Shown here: one piece after another, positions 26,486 through 35,202 of the stretch | Numbering within the stretch: position 1 is the stretch's first letter | How the letters are laid out: the number at the start of each line of letters is the position of its first letter | Origin: Micromonospora alfalfae | Lineage (GTDB): Bacteria > Actinomycetota > Actinomycetes > Mycobacteriales > Micromonosporaceae | Assembly (NCBI RefSeq): GCF_022230925.1 | Contig: NZ_JAKKFH010000034.1 | Location: 270,582-334,581 of the forward strand | Direction: 5' to 3' | DNA length: 64,000 nucleotides | Translations under genes and position numbers: made by a program | Notes under the pieces: model-generated | Seen by the model: only the letters and a program-made list of their open reading frames with translations | Told to the model about the DNA's origin: nothing | The model's database searches: none

Positions 26486-27505
26486 GTGACGGCACCCCTA
26501 CGCCGCTGGTTGACACCCGTGGTGGCCGTGATCGCCGCACTGACAGTGCTCGCCGGGCCGCTCCCGGCGCACGCCGCCCCGACGAACCCCACACCGTCCG
26601 GGCACGAGGAGGACGGCGAGCCCAAGCTGCTCAACGACGTCATCGAGCAGGCCAACCGCGACTACTCCGCCGCAAAGTCCAAGCTGGACAAATCCAAGAA
26701 GCGGCAGGGCGAGTTGGCGGCGGAGGTCAACCGCGCCAAGGCCGACCTGGACGCCTTGGCCCCGCAGGTCGGGCAGATCGCCGCCCAGGCGTACCGGACC
26801 GGCCGGATCGGCGCGGTCGCGATGCTGCTGGAGAGCGAGGCTCCCGACTCGTTCGTTCAACGCGCCGGGATGCTCGACGAGATGAACATGGTCAACGAGA
26901 AGAAGCTCTCCGAGGTCAACGAGGTGAAGGCCCGCGCCGAGCAGGCGAAGCTGGCCCTCGACACCGAGGTCCGGGAGCAGCAGAAGCAGACCGCCCTGAT
27001 GGCGAAGCGCAAGAGCGAGGCCGACAGGGCGCTCTCCCTCGTCGGCGGCAAGGGCTTCACCGGCGGCCTGGTGGACGCCACCTCCAAGGTCGCGAAGATC
27101 GGCCCGGGTCGCACCGCCGACGGTGACTGGAAGCCCCAGTCGTGCAGCGAGAATGACCCCACCACGTCCGGCTGCATCACGCCGCGCACGCTGCACGCGT
27201 ACAAGGAGGTCAAGGCGGCCGGCTTCAACCGGTTCGTCGGCTGCTACCGCCCCGGCGGGCCGTGGGAGCACCCCAAGGGGCGCGCCTGCGACTGGTCGCT
27301 GCAGAAGAGCGGGTTCTCCCCGTGGCACAACAACGACACCCGGACGTACGGCAACAACGTTGCCGCGTTCCTCATCCGTAACGCCGACCGGCTCGGCATC
27401 TACTACGTGATCTGGAACCGGCAGATCTGGTTCCCGGCCACCGGCTGGAGTTCGTACAGCGGGCCGTCGAACCACACCGACCACGTCCACATGTCGCTGC
27501 TCTGA
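26486..27505 (+). CDS. Secreted coiled-coil cell-wall protein with ARB_07466-like C-terminal domain
   Basis: 339 aa from GTG 26486, with GGAAGGG (26473-26479) 6 nt upstream. A signal peptide (VAVIAALTVLAGPLPAHA, then AP) is followed by a long coiled coil (about 48-175, AKSKLDKSKKRQGELAAEVN) like the N-terminal part of NlpC/P60 hydrolases such as RipA. The C-terminal 110 residues (CITPRTLHAYKEVKAAG through WNRQIWFP and HTDHVHMSLL) match the ARB_07466 domain. Two Cys (CYRPGG and GRACDW) and the closing HTDHVH His residues could form a metal site. A cell-wall remodelling role is inferred from domain, secretion and c-di-AMP control. Confidence 0.88.
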   Translation: MTAPLRRWLTPVVAVIAALTVLAGPLPAHAAPTNPTPSGHEEDGEPKLLNDVIEQANRDYSAAKSKLDKSKKRQGELAAEVNRAKADLDALAPQVGQIAAQAYRTGRIGAVAMLLESEAPDSFVQRAGMLDEMNMVNEKKLSEVNEVKARAEQAKLALDTEVREQQKQTALMAKRKSEADRALSLVGGKGFTGGLVDATSKVAKIGPGRTADGDWKPQSCSENDPTTSGCITPRTLHAYKEVKAAGFNRFVGCYRPGGPWEHPKGRACDWSLQKSGFSPWHNNDTRTYGNNVAAFLIRNADRLGIYYVIWNRQIWFPATGWSSYSGPSNHTDHVHMSLL

Positions 27506-27519
27506 CCCGCACGATCCCC

Positions 27520-27558
27520 GTCGAGGGCCGTTCCGCGTGATGCGGAGCGGCCCTCGAC
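27520..27558. terminator. Convergent terminator hairpin
   Basis: GTCGAGGGCCGTTCCGC (27520-27536) pairs with GCGGAGCGGCCCTCGAC (27542-27558) over 17 positions with one G-U type mismatch and a 5-nt loop. It fills the gap between the cell-wall protein and the carbonic anhydrase stops. Confidence 0.82.
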
Positions 27559-27561
27559 GCG

Positions 27562-28287
27562 TCAGACGGTGGCAGGCGCGGCCGGGTCGGTCGAGGCCGC
27601 GGTCTCCAACGCCGCCAGGCCGGCCGGCACGGCGGCCACCGGGCGCACCGCGCCGGCAGCCAGCCGGTAGGACACACCCACCACCGCGCACCGCCCCTGC
27701 GCCACCGCGTCGGCCAGCACGGGCGACTGCCCGAGCAACGTCTCGACGGTCTGTGCGATGTGGATGTCGACGATGCCGTCGATGTCGTCCACGCCCTCGG
27801 CCGCGGCTCGGCGCAGGCTGGGCAGCACGGCGTCGACCACCGCGCCCAGATGGCCACTCGGCGCGGTGCCGGTCGAGGCAGACTCCCGGGCGGCCTGCAC
27901 CGCACCGCAGGAGTCGTGGCCGAGCACCACCACCAGCGGGGTGCCGAGGACTGTCACCGCGTACTCGACGCTGCCGAGCACCTCGGGACCGGCGGTGTGC
28001 CCGGCGGTGCGAACCACGAACAGGTCGCCCAAACCCCGGTCGAAGATGATCTCGGCAGCCAGCCGCGAGTCGGAGCAGCCGACGATCACCGCGAACGGGT
28101 GTTGCCCGTCGGCCACGGCGGCCCGGTGCCCGGCATCCTGGTTGGGGTGGCGTGGGGCGCCATCGACGAAGCGCCGGTTGCCGGCGACCAGCTCGGCGTA
28201 CGCCCGGGTCGGCTCGCTGAGCGCGGCGGCCCGGTCGGTGGTCCGCTGCGGACCCGGCTGACCGCCGGAGCTCCCGGTATGACTCAT
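27562..28287 (-). CDS. Beta-class carbonic anhydrase
   Basis: 241 aa from ATG 28287. It interconverts CO2 and bicarbonate. Zinc ligands and catalytic residues are present: Cys71 with Asp73-Ser-Arg75 in VGCSDSRLA, and His124 with Cys127 in GHDSCGA. The length fits the family (about 200-240). It is cytosolic, with no signal peptide. Upstream 226 bp separate it from a divergent winged-helix gene, and an 11-bp-arm inverted repeat lies in that gap. Confidence 0.93.
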   Translation of the reverse strand: MSHTGSSGGQPGPQRTTDRAAALSEPTRAYAELVAGNRRFVDGAPRHPNQDAGHRAAVADGQHPFAVIVGCSDSRLAAEIIFDRGLGDLFVVRTAGHTAGPEVLGSVEYAVTVLGTPLVVVLGHDSCGAVQAARESASTGTAPSGHLGAVVDAVLPSLRRAAAEGVDDIDGIVDIHIAQTVETLLGQSPVLADAVAQGRCAVVGVSYRLAAGAVRPVAAVPAGLAALETAASTDPAAPATV

Positions 28288-28390
28288 CCCGCACCTCGTC
28301 TCGACGCATCTGACCTGGTCAAACCGGCTCTCCGCCGGCCGGGCGGCGGGCGCTGGCTCGTGCTCCACCGTCACACGCACCGTAAGATGC

Positions 28391-28426
28391 GTCAAGGTAT
28401 GCGTGATTTAGATTTCATACGTTGAC
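28391..28426. promoter_or_regulatory. Inverted repeat between carbonic anhydrase and winged-helix gene
   Basis: GTCAAGGTATG (28391-28401) and CATACGTTGAC (28416-28426) are inverted copies matching at 10 of 11 bases, with a 14-bp A+T-rich spacer (CGTGATTTAGATTT). It lies 104 bp upstream of the carbonic anhydrase start and 88 bp upstream of the winged-helix gene. The A+T content and position fit a shared promoter/operator. Confidence 0.5.
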
Positions 28427-28513
28427 TTCGGCCACCCCCTGGGCAACCTTCCCGGGGCGGGGCGGACCAGACTCTCGCGAGGGCAGACGGACATCCGGAA
28501 AGGCGGTCACACG

Positions 28514-28849
28514 ATGGCGAGCACGGTGACGGACGACACCGGCGGCGGGCGGAACTGGACGTTCCTCACCAATCACGGGCACGTCCTGCTGGCCATCGCC
28601 CGCGATCCGACCGCCCGGCTGCGCGACGTCGCGGCCGAGGTCGGCGTGACCGAACGGGCCGCGCAGGCGATCGTCGCCGACCTGGAGGCGGGCGGGTACC
28701 TGCACCGCACCCGGGTCGGGCGACGCAACGAGTACACACTCAACCCGGCCGGCCGGTTCCGGCACCCCGCCGAGGCCGACCGGCAGGTCGGCGACCTGCT
28801 CGCGCTGTTCGCCGACGACTCCACAGCGAAGGCAGAGCCCCGGGCCTGA
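28514..28849 (+). CDS. Small winged-helix (MarR-like) DNA-binding protein
   Basis: 111 aa from ATG 28514, with GGAAAGGCGG upstream. The winged helix occupies about 18-82: HVLLAIARDPTARLRDVAAE, then GVTERAAQAIVADLEAGGYL and the wing RTRVGRRNEYTLNPAG. It has no dedicated sensor domain. Very similar small proteins are common in actinobacteria as single-domain regulators. It may bind the inverted repeat at 28391-28426 and control the divergent carbonic anhydrase; this is inference. Confidence 0.83.
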   Translation: MASTVTDDTGGGRNWTFLTNHGHVLLAIARDPTARLRDVAAEVGVTERAAQAIVADLEAGGYLHRTRVGRRNEYTLNPAGRFRHPAEADRQVGDLLALFADDSTAKAEPRA

Positions 28850-28900
28850 CAGTGGTCACCGGGGGCCGCTGACCGATGGTCACGGCGGTAACCTTTGCGT

Positions 28901-30130
28901 GTGCGCGAATGCCCGCCGTTGAGCGCGACCCCGTCCCGCCGTGCCCTTCGGGGCGTCCTCAGTGGAACGCTGGCGGTCCTGCTCGGCGCCGGCCTGGTGG
29001 CACCCTCCCCCGCGACCGCCGCGCCGCCCCTCTGCGGTCCCACCGGCACCGACAGCCTGACCCAGCTGCCGTGGGCGCTCCGCCGGCTGGAGCCGTCCTC
29101 GGCGTGGCCCCTGTCCCGGGGCGCCGGGATCACGGTGGCCGTGATCGACTCCGGAGTCTCCGCCGCCCACCCGCTCCTCAAGGGGCAGGTGCTCGAAGGG
29201 CGCGACTTCAACGGCCTGCCGGCCCGACAGGGCCAGTGCGACGAGGCCGGGCACGGCACGCTGATCGCGGGCATCATCGCGGGCCGGGAGGGCACTGTCG
29301 TCCCCTTCAGCGGCATCGCCCCGGCCGCCCGCATCCTGCCGATCCGGGTTCTGCCGCAGCTCGGCGCGGTCAACAACCCGCAACTCCCGGCAGAGATCGC
29401 CGCAGCCATCGACTGGGCGGTCGCGCAGGGCGCCGACGTGATCAACCTGTCCCTGACCACAATTCCCCGCCCCGAACTGACGGCGGCCGTCGAGCGCGCC
29501 CTGGCCAAAGGGGTGGTGCTGGTCGCCGCCGCGGGCAACCGGTCGGAAGATTCGCAGAACCTGCCGGGTTACCCGGCCGCGTACCCCGGGGTGATAGCGG
29601 TCGGCGGGGTGGACGAGCAGGGCGGCCACGTCGGCACCTCGATCAGCGGCGACTACGTCGACATCGCCGCACCCGGGATGAACATCGTCGGGCCGGCACC
29701 CGGAAACAGCGGCTACCGCACCGTGCCGGAGGGCGGCACCAGCTACGCCGCCGCGTACGTCTCGGGAGTGGCCGCGCTGGTCCGGGCCGCCTACCCCAGT
29801 CTCGACCCGCAGCAGGTCGCGGATCGGCTGACACGCACAGCGGACAACCCACCCGAGGGCCAGAACGCCGACATCGGCCACGGGATGGTCAACCCGTACC
29901 GGGCGGTGTCGAGCCTGCTCGGCAGCCGGGCGAACCCTCCGGCCGGCGTGCTCCCGGCGCCCGCCGTGCGGGACGACCCGCTGAGCTGGCAGCGCCCCGC
30001 AGCGATCTGGGCGGCGGTCATCGGCGGGCTACTCGCCCTGCTGCTGCTGGTCGCGCGACCGATCATGACCCTTGGCCGCCGACGCGACTGGCGCCCCGGC
30101 CGACGCACCGACGCACCAACTGCCGGCTGA
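28901..30130 (+). CDS. mycP: Mycosin, type VII secretion subtilisin-like protease
   Basis: 409 aa from GTG 28901; a TTG at 28895 is possible. TAACCT lies about 7 nt upstream, so the transcript may be leaderless. A signal peptide (LRGVLSGTLAVLLGAGLVAP) precedes the S8 protease domain, with the triad Asp83 (VAVIDSGV), His118 (EAGHGTLIAG) and Ser281 (GGTSYAAAYVSG). A C-terminal membrane helix (about 360-382, IWAAVIGGLLALLLLVA) anchors it on the outer face of the membrane. MycP stabilises the ESX channel and cleaves some substrates. It is the first gene of the locus, convergent with the WXG100 pair. Confidence 0.94.
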   Translation: MRECPPLSATPSRRALRGVLSGTLAVLLGAGLVAPSPATAAPPLCGPTGTDSLTQLPWALRRLEPSSAWPLSRGAGITVAVIDSGVSAAHPLLKGQVLEGRDFNGLPARQGQCDEAGHGTLIAGIIAGREGTVVPFSGIAPAARILPIRVLPQLGAVNNPQLPAEIAAAIDWAVAQGADVINLSLTTIPRPELTAAVERALAKGVVLVAAAGNRSEDSQNLPGYPAAYPGVIAVGGVDEQGGHVGTSISGDYVDIAAPGMNIVGPAPGNSGYRTVPEGGTSYAAAYVSGVAALVRAAYPSLDPQQVADRLTRTADNPPEGQNADIGHGMVNPYRAVSSLLGSRANPPAGVLPAPAVRDDPLSWQRPAAIWAAVIGGLLALLLLVARPIMTLGRRRDWRPGRRTDAPTAG

Positions 30131-30204
30131 GCGGCGCACCGCAGCCGCAGCCAGGTGCCGACGCCTACGTCCGCCAACGGTTACGCCCGCCAACGCCAGA
30201 CACA

Positions 30205-30243
30205 GAGCGGCTCCGGGCCGGGCGAACCGGACCGGAGCCGCTC
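30205..30243. terminator. Convergent terminator between mycP and the WXG100 pair
   Basis: GAGCGGCTCCGG (30205-30216) and CCGGAGCCGCTC (30232-30243) form a perfect 12-bp stem with a 15-nt loop that can fold further. It lies 74 bp after mycP and 11 bp beyond the stop of the second WXG100 gene. Confidence 0.78.
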
Positions 30244-30254
30244 GTGCGAATGCC

Positions 30255-30533
30255 TCAGCTCCACACCTTGGAGTTGCTCATCTCCGTGGTGAGGTAGTTC
30301 TCACGGGCGATGCCCACGGCACCACCGATCTCGTTCAGGATCCGGTTGATGTCCCGGACCGCCGCGTCCCACTTCGCCTGGTGCTGCTCGTAGGCAACCC
30401 GGTCCTCGCCGTCCCAGTGCAGCTTGGTCAGCATCGACCGCAGCGTGTCAAGCTTTTCCTCGAGAGTCTTCGAGATGGCCTGCATCTGCTGGTTGCTGCT
30501 CTCGAGGACCGCATAGTCAACTTTGATCGTCAC
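30255..30533 (-). CDS. esxB: WXG100-family type VII secreted protein (distal)
   Basis: 92 aa from GTG 30533, with GAGGAGG upstream. It forms a helical hairpin whose turn holds HWDGED (W-D-G in the WXG position, about residue 40). The C-terminus carries YLTTE, fitting the YxxxD/E export signal needed by one partner of each WXG dimer. It lies 25 bp downstream of the other WXG100 gene, so the two are probably co-expressed and secreted as a heterodimer through the adjacent EccC channel. The symbol is by analogy with the signal-bearing partner. Confidence 0.9.
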   Translation of the reverse strand: MTIKVDYAVLESSNQQMQAISKTLEEKLDTLRSMLTKLHWDGEDRVAYEQHQAKWDAAVRDINRILNEIGGAVGIARENYLTTEMSNSKVWS

Positions 30534-30558
30534 GATTTCCTCCTCTGCCGGCTACGGA

Positions 30559-30867
30559 TCACGGGTTGAGAGCAGAGTGGAACTTGTCCAGCATCTGCTG
30601 CTGCTCTTCGTCGTTGACCTGGTGCGTCGTACCCGACTTGTCGAGCAGGTCAGCGATGCTGTCCATCGCCGTCAGCAGTTTGACGGTGTCCTCGTTCCAG
30701 CGCGTCATCAGCGACTGGAAGCCCGTGGACGCCTGACCCTTCCACGCGATGGCCAGGTCGTCGACGACGTTCCACAGCTTCTTCAGCTCGCCGTCGACCT
30801 CGCTGCGCGTGGACCGCACGTCACTCGCGGCGGTATGCAGAGTCGCAGCTTCGACCTCGAACGCCAT
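30559..30867 (-). CDS. esxA: WXG100-family type VII secreted protein (proximal)
   Basis: 102 aa from ATG 30867, with GGAAGGGTG upstream. Helix-turn-helix hairpin with the turn AIAWKGQAS (W-K-G, about 42-44) and a second conserved helix, FQSLMTRWNEDTVKLLTAMD. There is no obvious YxxxD/E at the end, so it would rely on its partner for export. It lies 203 bp downstream of eccC on the same strand; a small hairpin near 31025-31041 may end the eccC message or allow a separate transcript for the WXG pair. The symbol is by analogy. Confidence 0.9.
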   Translation of the reverse strand: MAFEVEAATLHTAASDVRSTRSEVDGELKKLWNVVDDLAIAWKGQASTGFQSLMTRWNEDTVKLLTAMDSIADLLDKSGTTHQVNDEEQQQMLDKFHSALNP

Positions 30868-31070
30868 GCTTCACACCCTTCCGTCTGTTGTGGTGGCGGC
30901 TTCGCCGCATCCTCCCCCGCGGCAAGGCAGCAACACCCCACCGACGGACACTCCTGTGAAGACCGTAGCGGAACGGGTCCAGCCCTCGCAGCCCTGACCG
31001 GCGACGTTCGATGGATGGTGGTGAATCGGGCCGGAAAGGCCCACCACCCCTGCCGAACGAACGACAGCGC
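30868..31070. other. Intergenic region between eccC and the WXG100 pair
   Basis: 203 bp with no gene. A short stem GGGCC/GGCCC around GGAAA (about 31025-31039) lies just beyond the eccC stop. The part 30890-30990 could hold a separate promoter for the two secreted proteins, which are usually made in greater amount than the channel, but no clear element is visible. Confidence 0.35.
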
Positions 31071-34000
31071 TCAGGCCGGCTCGGACCAGGCGGTCTGAAT
31101 CAACTGCTGGCCATCGCGACGGCGCACCAGGGTGCCCCGACCGGGCGGTTGCGGGCTCGGCCGCAACGTGCCGAAGACCGCGCCCTCCTCCCGGTTGCCG
31201 GACATCAGCAGGCCCGGAGAGTCCAACTCGCGAAGCCGTTGCAACACCGGCTCGTAGAGCGCCCTGGACACACCACCGACGCGACGCGTGACGATCAGGT
31301 GCAGACCGATGTCGCGGGCCTGCGGCAACAACTCCTGGAGGGCGCTCAGCGGGTTGCTGCCACCCGATGCCACAAGGTCGTAGTCGTCCACCAGGATGTA
31401 AAGATCCGGACCCTTCCACCAGCTCCGATCACGCAGCTGGGCGGTGGTCACGTCCGGGCCGGGCAGTCGGTTGGACAGCGCGCTGCGGATCGATCCGAGC
31501 CCCTGGGCGAACGCCTGGTTCGACGGGGCGTAGTCAAGCAGGTGGTCACCCTCCACCGCCCCCAGCAGGCCACGCCGGTAGTCGGCGATCACCAGCCGGG
31601 CCTGCGCAGGCGTGTACCGCTCGGTGATCCCCCGGGCGATCAGGCGCAGCAGGTTGGTCTTGCCGCACTCCGCGTCACCGAAGACCGTCAGGTGCGGCTC
31701 GTTGGCCAGGTCCAGGTAGACCGGAGCGAGCGCCGACTCGTTGACGCCGATCGGGAGACCGGGCGTCGACCTGTCGATGATCCGGGCCAGCTCCGCCACC
31801 GGCATCCGGCGCGGCAGCAACCGCACCTTCGGCGCCGGGCGACCCGGCCAGTTCGCCGCCACGTGCCCGGCCAGGGACAGCGAGGCCTCGCTCAGATCGT
31901 CGATGTCGCGACGGCCGTCGATCCGCGAGATGGCGGTGAGGAAATGCAGCTTGTCCCGGGTCAGGCCACGACCGGGCGACTTCTCCGGCACGTTGTTCGC
32001 CGCCCGACGGTCGATCTCGGACTCCGACGCGTCACCGAGGCGCAGCTCCAGCTTGGTGCCGAGCAGATCCCGCATGTTGATCCGGATCTCCGCCCACCGG
32101 ACGGCGGTGAGCACCACGTGCACACCGAAGCCGAGGCCCCGGTTGGCCAACGTGGTGATGATCTGCTCCAGCTCCTCGTACTCCTGGCGCAGGGTGTTCC
32201 ACCCGTCCACCACAAGGAACACGTCGCCGAACGGGTCGTCGGCGAACTCACCGGCGGCACGGCGGCGGCGGTAACTCGCCACCGAGTCGATGCCGTGCTG
32301 AGCGAAACGACTCTCCCGGTCGTCCAGGACGGCGACCACCTCGGCCACCGTCCGGCGGACCGCCTCGACGTCGCGCCGACCCGCCACCCCGGCCAGGTGC
32401 GGCAACCGCTCCATGCTGCGCAGCGCGCCCCCGCCGAAGTCCAGGCAGAAGAACTGCACCTCCCGCGGCGTGTGCGTGAGCGCCAGCGAGGCGAGCAGCG
32501 TACGCAGCATCGTGCTCTTGCCGCTCAGCGACCGACCGACGATGACCACGTTGCCGCCGGCCCCGGCCAGCTCGACCATCATCGGGTCCCGGCGCTGCTC
32601 GTAGGGGCGGTCCACGACGCCGACCGGCACTGTCAGTCGCCCGCGCCCCGGCCAGGAGGCGGTGCACAGGCCGTAGGTGGGGTCGACAGCCAGCGGGCCG
32701 AGCAGCTCGCCGAGGCCCGGCGGGTCGGCCAGCGGCGGCAGCCACACCTGGTGGGCCGGGCGGCCCCGACCCTTGAGCTGGTCGATCAGCACGTCGAGCA
32801 TCGCCACGGCCTTGCCGTCGGCAGGCTGCTCCGGCTCCGGGGCGGTGGCCACCGGCACCTGCGGGACCTGCACCGGAACGAAGTCGAGACCGTACGGCAC
32901 GATCCGGCGCTGCACCAGCGCCTGCGAGGCGGATGCCTGCTGCCCCGGCGCCCGGTACGCCCCCGACACGTACGCGGCCCGGAACCGCAGCATGGTGCTG
33001 GTGTCCGTCTTCAGGTAGCCGTGGCCCGGCGCGTTCGGCAGCTCGTACGCGTCCGGTACGCCGAGCACGATCCGGCTCTCCACAGCGGAGAACGTCCGCA
33101 GACCGATCCGGTACGACAGGTGCGTGTCGAGGCCGCGCAGCTTGCCCTCTTCGAGGCGCTGGCTGGCCAGCAGCAGGTGCACGCCGAGGGACCGACCCAA
33201 CCGGCCGATCATGACGAACAGGTCGATGAAGTCCGGTTTGGCTGCGAGCAGTTCGCTGAACTCGTCACAGATGATCAACAAGCTGGGCATCGGCGCCAGC
33301 GGCTCACCTGCCGAACGCGCCTTCTCGTACTCGAAGCGGGAGACGTAGTTGCCGGCCGCCCGCAGCAGCTCCTGCCGGCGCACCATCTCGCCGGCGAGCG
33401 CGTCGCGCATCCGGTCGACAAGCGGCAGCTCGTCGGCCAGGTTGGTGATCACCGCGCTGGTGTGCGGCAGCGCCTCCAGCGAGGCGAAGGTCGCGCCGCC
33501 CTTGAAGTCGACGAGGACGAAGTTCAGTTCCTCCGACGAGTGGGTCACCGCCAACGCGGCCACCACGGTACGCAGCAGTTCGCTCTTGCCGGAGCCTGTC
33601 GCACCGATCACCAGACCGTGCGGGCCCATGCCCTCGTGCGCCGACTCCTTGAAGTCGAGCTCGACCACGTTGCCGTCCGGGCCGACACCGAGCGGGATGC
33701 GCAGCCGGTCACGGTGCCCACGCGGGCGCCAGGTGTTCTGCACGTCCACCGCCGCGGCGTCACCGACACCGAGCAGGTCCGGCAGCTCCGTGCTGCGGGC
33801 CAACGGCTCGTCGCCGCCGGTCTGCTGCTGGGAGAGCCGGAAGGGTGCGATCTGTCGGGCCAGCCCCTCGGCGGCCTCCGCGCTGAGCCGGTCGGGCCGA
33901 CCCAGCGTCGACGACGAACTGCCCCGGACCAGTTCGAGGGATCCACCGTCATTCACGTCGAGGCAGAGCAGCCAGCGGCCGGCGTCGCGCGGCACCGTCC

Positions 34001-35036
34001 CGGACAGGTCGATGACCGTGGCGCCGAGCAGCCCCGGGCCCACCAGCTGACAGGTCGGCGAGATCTCCCCGCCGTCGATCACCACCACCAGGTGCGGAGC
34101 GGTGGTCAGCGGCTTCGCCTCCGGCGCGAACCGAGGCCGCCCGGCCAGCTCGGCGGCGAGCGCGGCCTCGGCCTCGGCCAGACTGGCGAAGACCAGCCGG
34201 CGCGCGCCGGCCGCGTCCGTACGACCGCTGTGGTGGGCGTGTGGCAGCCACTTCACCCAACCCCAGGACGACTGCCGGTCAGGTGCGGCGACCACCGCGA
34301 TCACCAGGTCGTCCGGTGCGTGGAAGGTGGCCAGCTGCCCCAGCGCCGCCCGGGTCAGGTCGAGCACCGGCTCGCGGTCGCCGCGCAGCACCACCCGGCT
34401 GAACGCGCGCACCGACAGCGCCGTCGGCAGCTCGGGCACCGTGGAGTGCGCCCGGACGAACCGGCGAAGCGCGATTGCGCTCATCGGCTCCAGGTCCTCC
34501 ACCGGCTTCGTCTCCGGTGGGACGATCTCCACGGCGAGCCGCTGCGGCCCGAGGGCGATCCGGGTCTCGCCGAAGTCGTCCTCGGTGATCCGCCGCTCCC
34601 AGAGTCGCCGCGACGCGGCGATGGACCAGAGCGCGTCGGGCTCCGGGTGCCGCCAGGCCATCGCGGCCCGCTGCTGCTCGGCGGCACGCCGGGTGCGCTT
34701 GCGCATCTGCGCCAGGTAGCGCATGTAGTCGCGGCGATCGGCGTTCAGCTCGGCCTTGTCCTTGCCACCGCTGTTGGCCAGCGAGCCGATCGCCATGCCG
34801 AGCATCGAGACACCGAACAGACCACCGGCGACGTAGGTCATCATGCCGCCGCCCTTGCCGGCGTAGAGGAACGCCATGGCGCCGACCCCGCAGAACATCG
34901 GCAGGATCATGAGCAGCTGCCCCATCCCGCGGGGCGTCGGCTCGGGCAGCTCTGGAGGCGACTCCAGCAGCACCTCGCCGCGCGGCAGGGCCGGCCCCGG
35001 CTGACGCGGGAGCCGGCGGAACACCACAGTGCTCAC
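31071..35036 (-). CDS. eccC: Type VII secretion FtsK/SpoIIIE ATPase EccC (fused EccCa-EccCb)
   Basis: 1321 aa from GTG 35036, with GGGGAGGAGA upstream; the protein begins with STVVFRRLPRQPGP, as EccC proteins do. Two membrane helices (about 40-85) precede a DUF domain and three ATPase domains. Their Walker A motifs are GATGSGKSE (about 475), GRSLSGKST (about 834) and GDAECGKTN (about 1119). The first has VLVDFKGGATF; the third has LYILVDDYDLV. EccC recognises the WXG export signal in its last domain and powers secretion. Unlike ESX-1 the gene is not split. It shares a divergent promoter region with eccD. Confidence 0.95.
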   Translation of the reverse strand: MSTVVFRRLPRQPGPALPRGEVLLESPPELPEPTPRGMGQLLMILPMFCGVGAMAFLYAGKGGGMMTYVAGGLFGVSMLGMAIGSLANSGGKDKAELNADRRDYMRYLAQMRKRTRRAAEQQRAAMAWRHPEPDALWSIAASRRLWERRITEDDFGETRIALGPQRLAVEIVPPETKPVEDLEPMSAIALRRFVRAHSTVPELPTALSVRAFSRVVLRGDREPVLDLTRAALGQLATFHAPDDLVIAVVAAPDRQSSWGWVKWLPHAHHSGRTDAAGARRLVFASLAEAEAALAAELAGRPRFAPEAKPLTTAPHLVVVIDGGEISPTCQLVGPGLLGATVIDLSGTVPRDAGRWLLCLDVNDGGSLELVRGSSSSTLGRPDRLSAEAAEGLARQIAPFRLSQQQTGGDEPLARSTELPDLLGVGDAAAVDVQNTWRPRGHRDRLRIPLGVGPDGNVVELDFKESAHEGMGPHGLVIGATGSGKSELLRTVVAALAVTHSSEELNFVLVDFKGGATFASLEALPHTSAVITNLADELPLVDRMRDALAGEMVRRQELLRAAGNYVSRFEYEKARSAGEPLAPMPSLLIICDEFSELLAAKPDFIDLFVMIGRLGRSLGVHLLLASQRLEEGKLRGLDTHLSYRIGLRTFSAVESRIVLGVPDAYELPNAPGHGYLKTDTSTMLRFRAAYVSGAYRAPGQQASASQALVQRRIVPYGLDFVPVQVPQVPVATAPEPEQPADGKAVAMLDVLIDQLKGRGRPAHQVWLPPLADPPGLGELLGPLAVDPTYGLCTASWPGRGRLTVPVGVVDRPYEQRRDPMMVELAGAGGNVVIVGRSLSGKSTMLRTLLASLALTHTPREVQFFCLDFGGGALRSMERLPHLAGVAGRRDVEAVRRTVAEVVAVLDDRESRFAQHGIDSVASYRRRRAAGEFADDPFGDVFLVVDGWNTLRQEYEELEQIITTLANRGLGFGVHVVLTAVRWAEIRINMRDLLGTKLELRLGDASESEIDRRAANNVPEKSPGRGLTRDKLHFLTAISRIDGRRDIDDLSEASLSLAGHVAANWPGRPAPKVRLLPRRMPVAELARIIDRSTPGLPIGVNESALAPVYLDLANEPHLTVFGDAECGKTNLLRLIARGITERYTPAQARLVIADYRRGLLGAVEGDHLLDYAPSNQAFAQGLGSIRSALSNRLPGPDVTTAQLRDRSWWKGPDLYILVDDYDLVASGGSNPLSALQELLPQARDIGLHLIVTRRVGGVSRALYEPVLQRLRELDSPGLLMSGNREEGAVFGTLRPSPQPPGRGTLVRRRDGQQLIQTAWSEPA

Positions 35037-35202
35037 GGCTGTCTCCTCCCCAGAAGCGGCCCTGATGACGTGCGGCCCGCGGAACACCGCCCGCGGGTGG
35101 GCATCGTACGTGCCGTCATCGTAGGTAATCTGCCGTGTGCGCGGTGGACCCGTACCGCAGCATTCCAGCCAGCCGATCACAGACGCACACCTGGAGGCCA
35201 CT
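35037..35202. promoter_or_regulatory. Divergent promoter region eccC / eccD
   Basis: 166 bp between the two starts. The stretch TCATCGTAGGTAATCTGCCG (35117-35136) is relatively A+T-rich and contains GTAATCT, a plausible -10 for eccD that would leave a leader of about 60 nt before the GGAGG at 35193-35197. Ribosome-binding sites for both genes are strong. No palindrome stands out. Confidence 0.4.
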
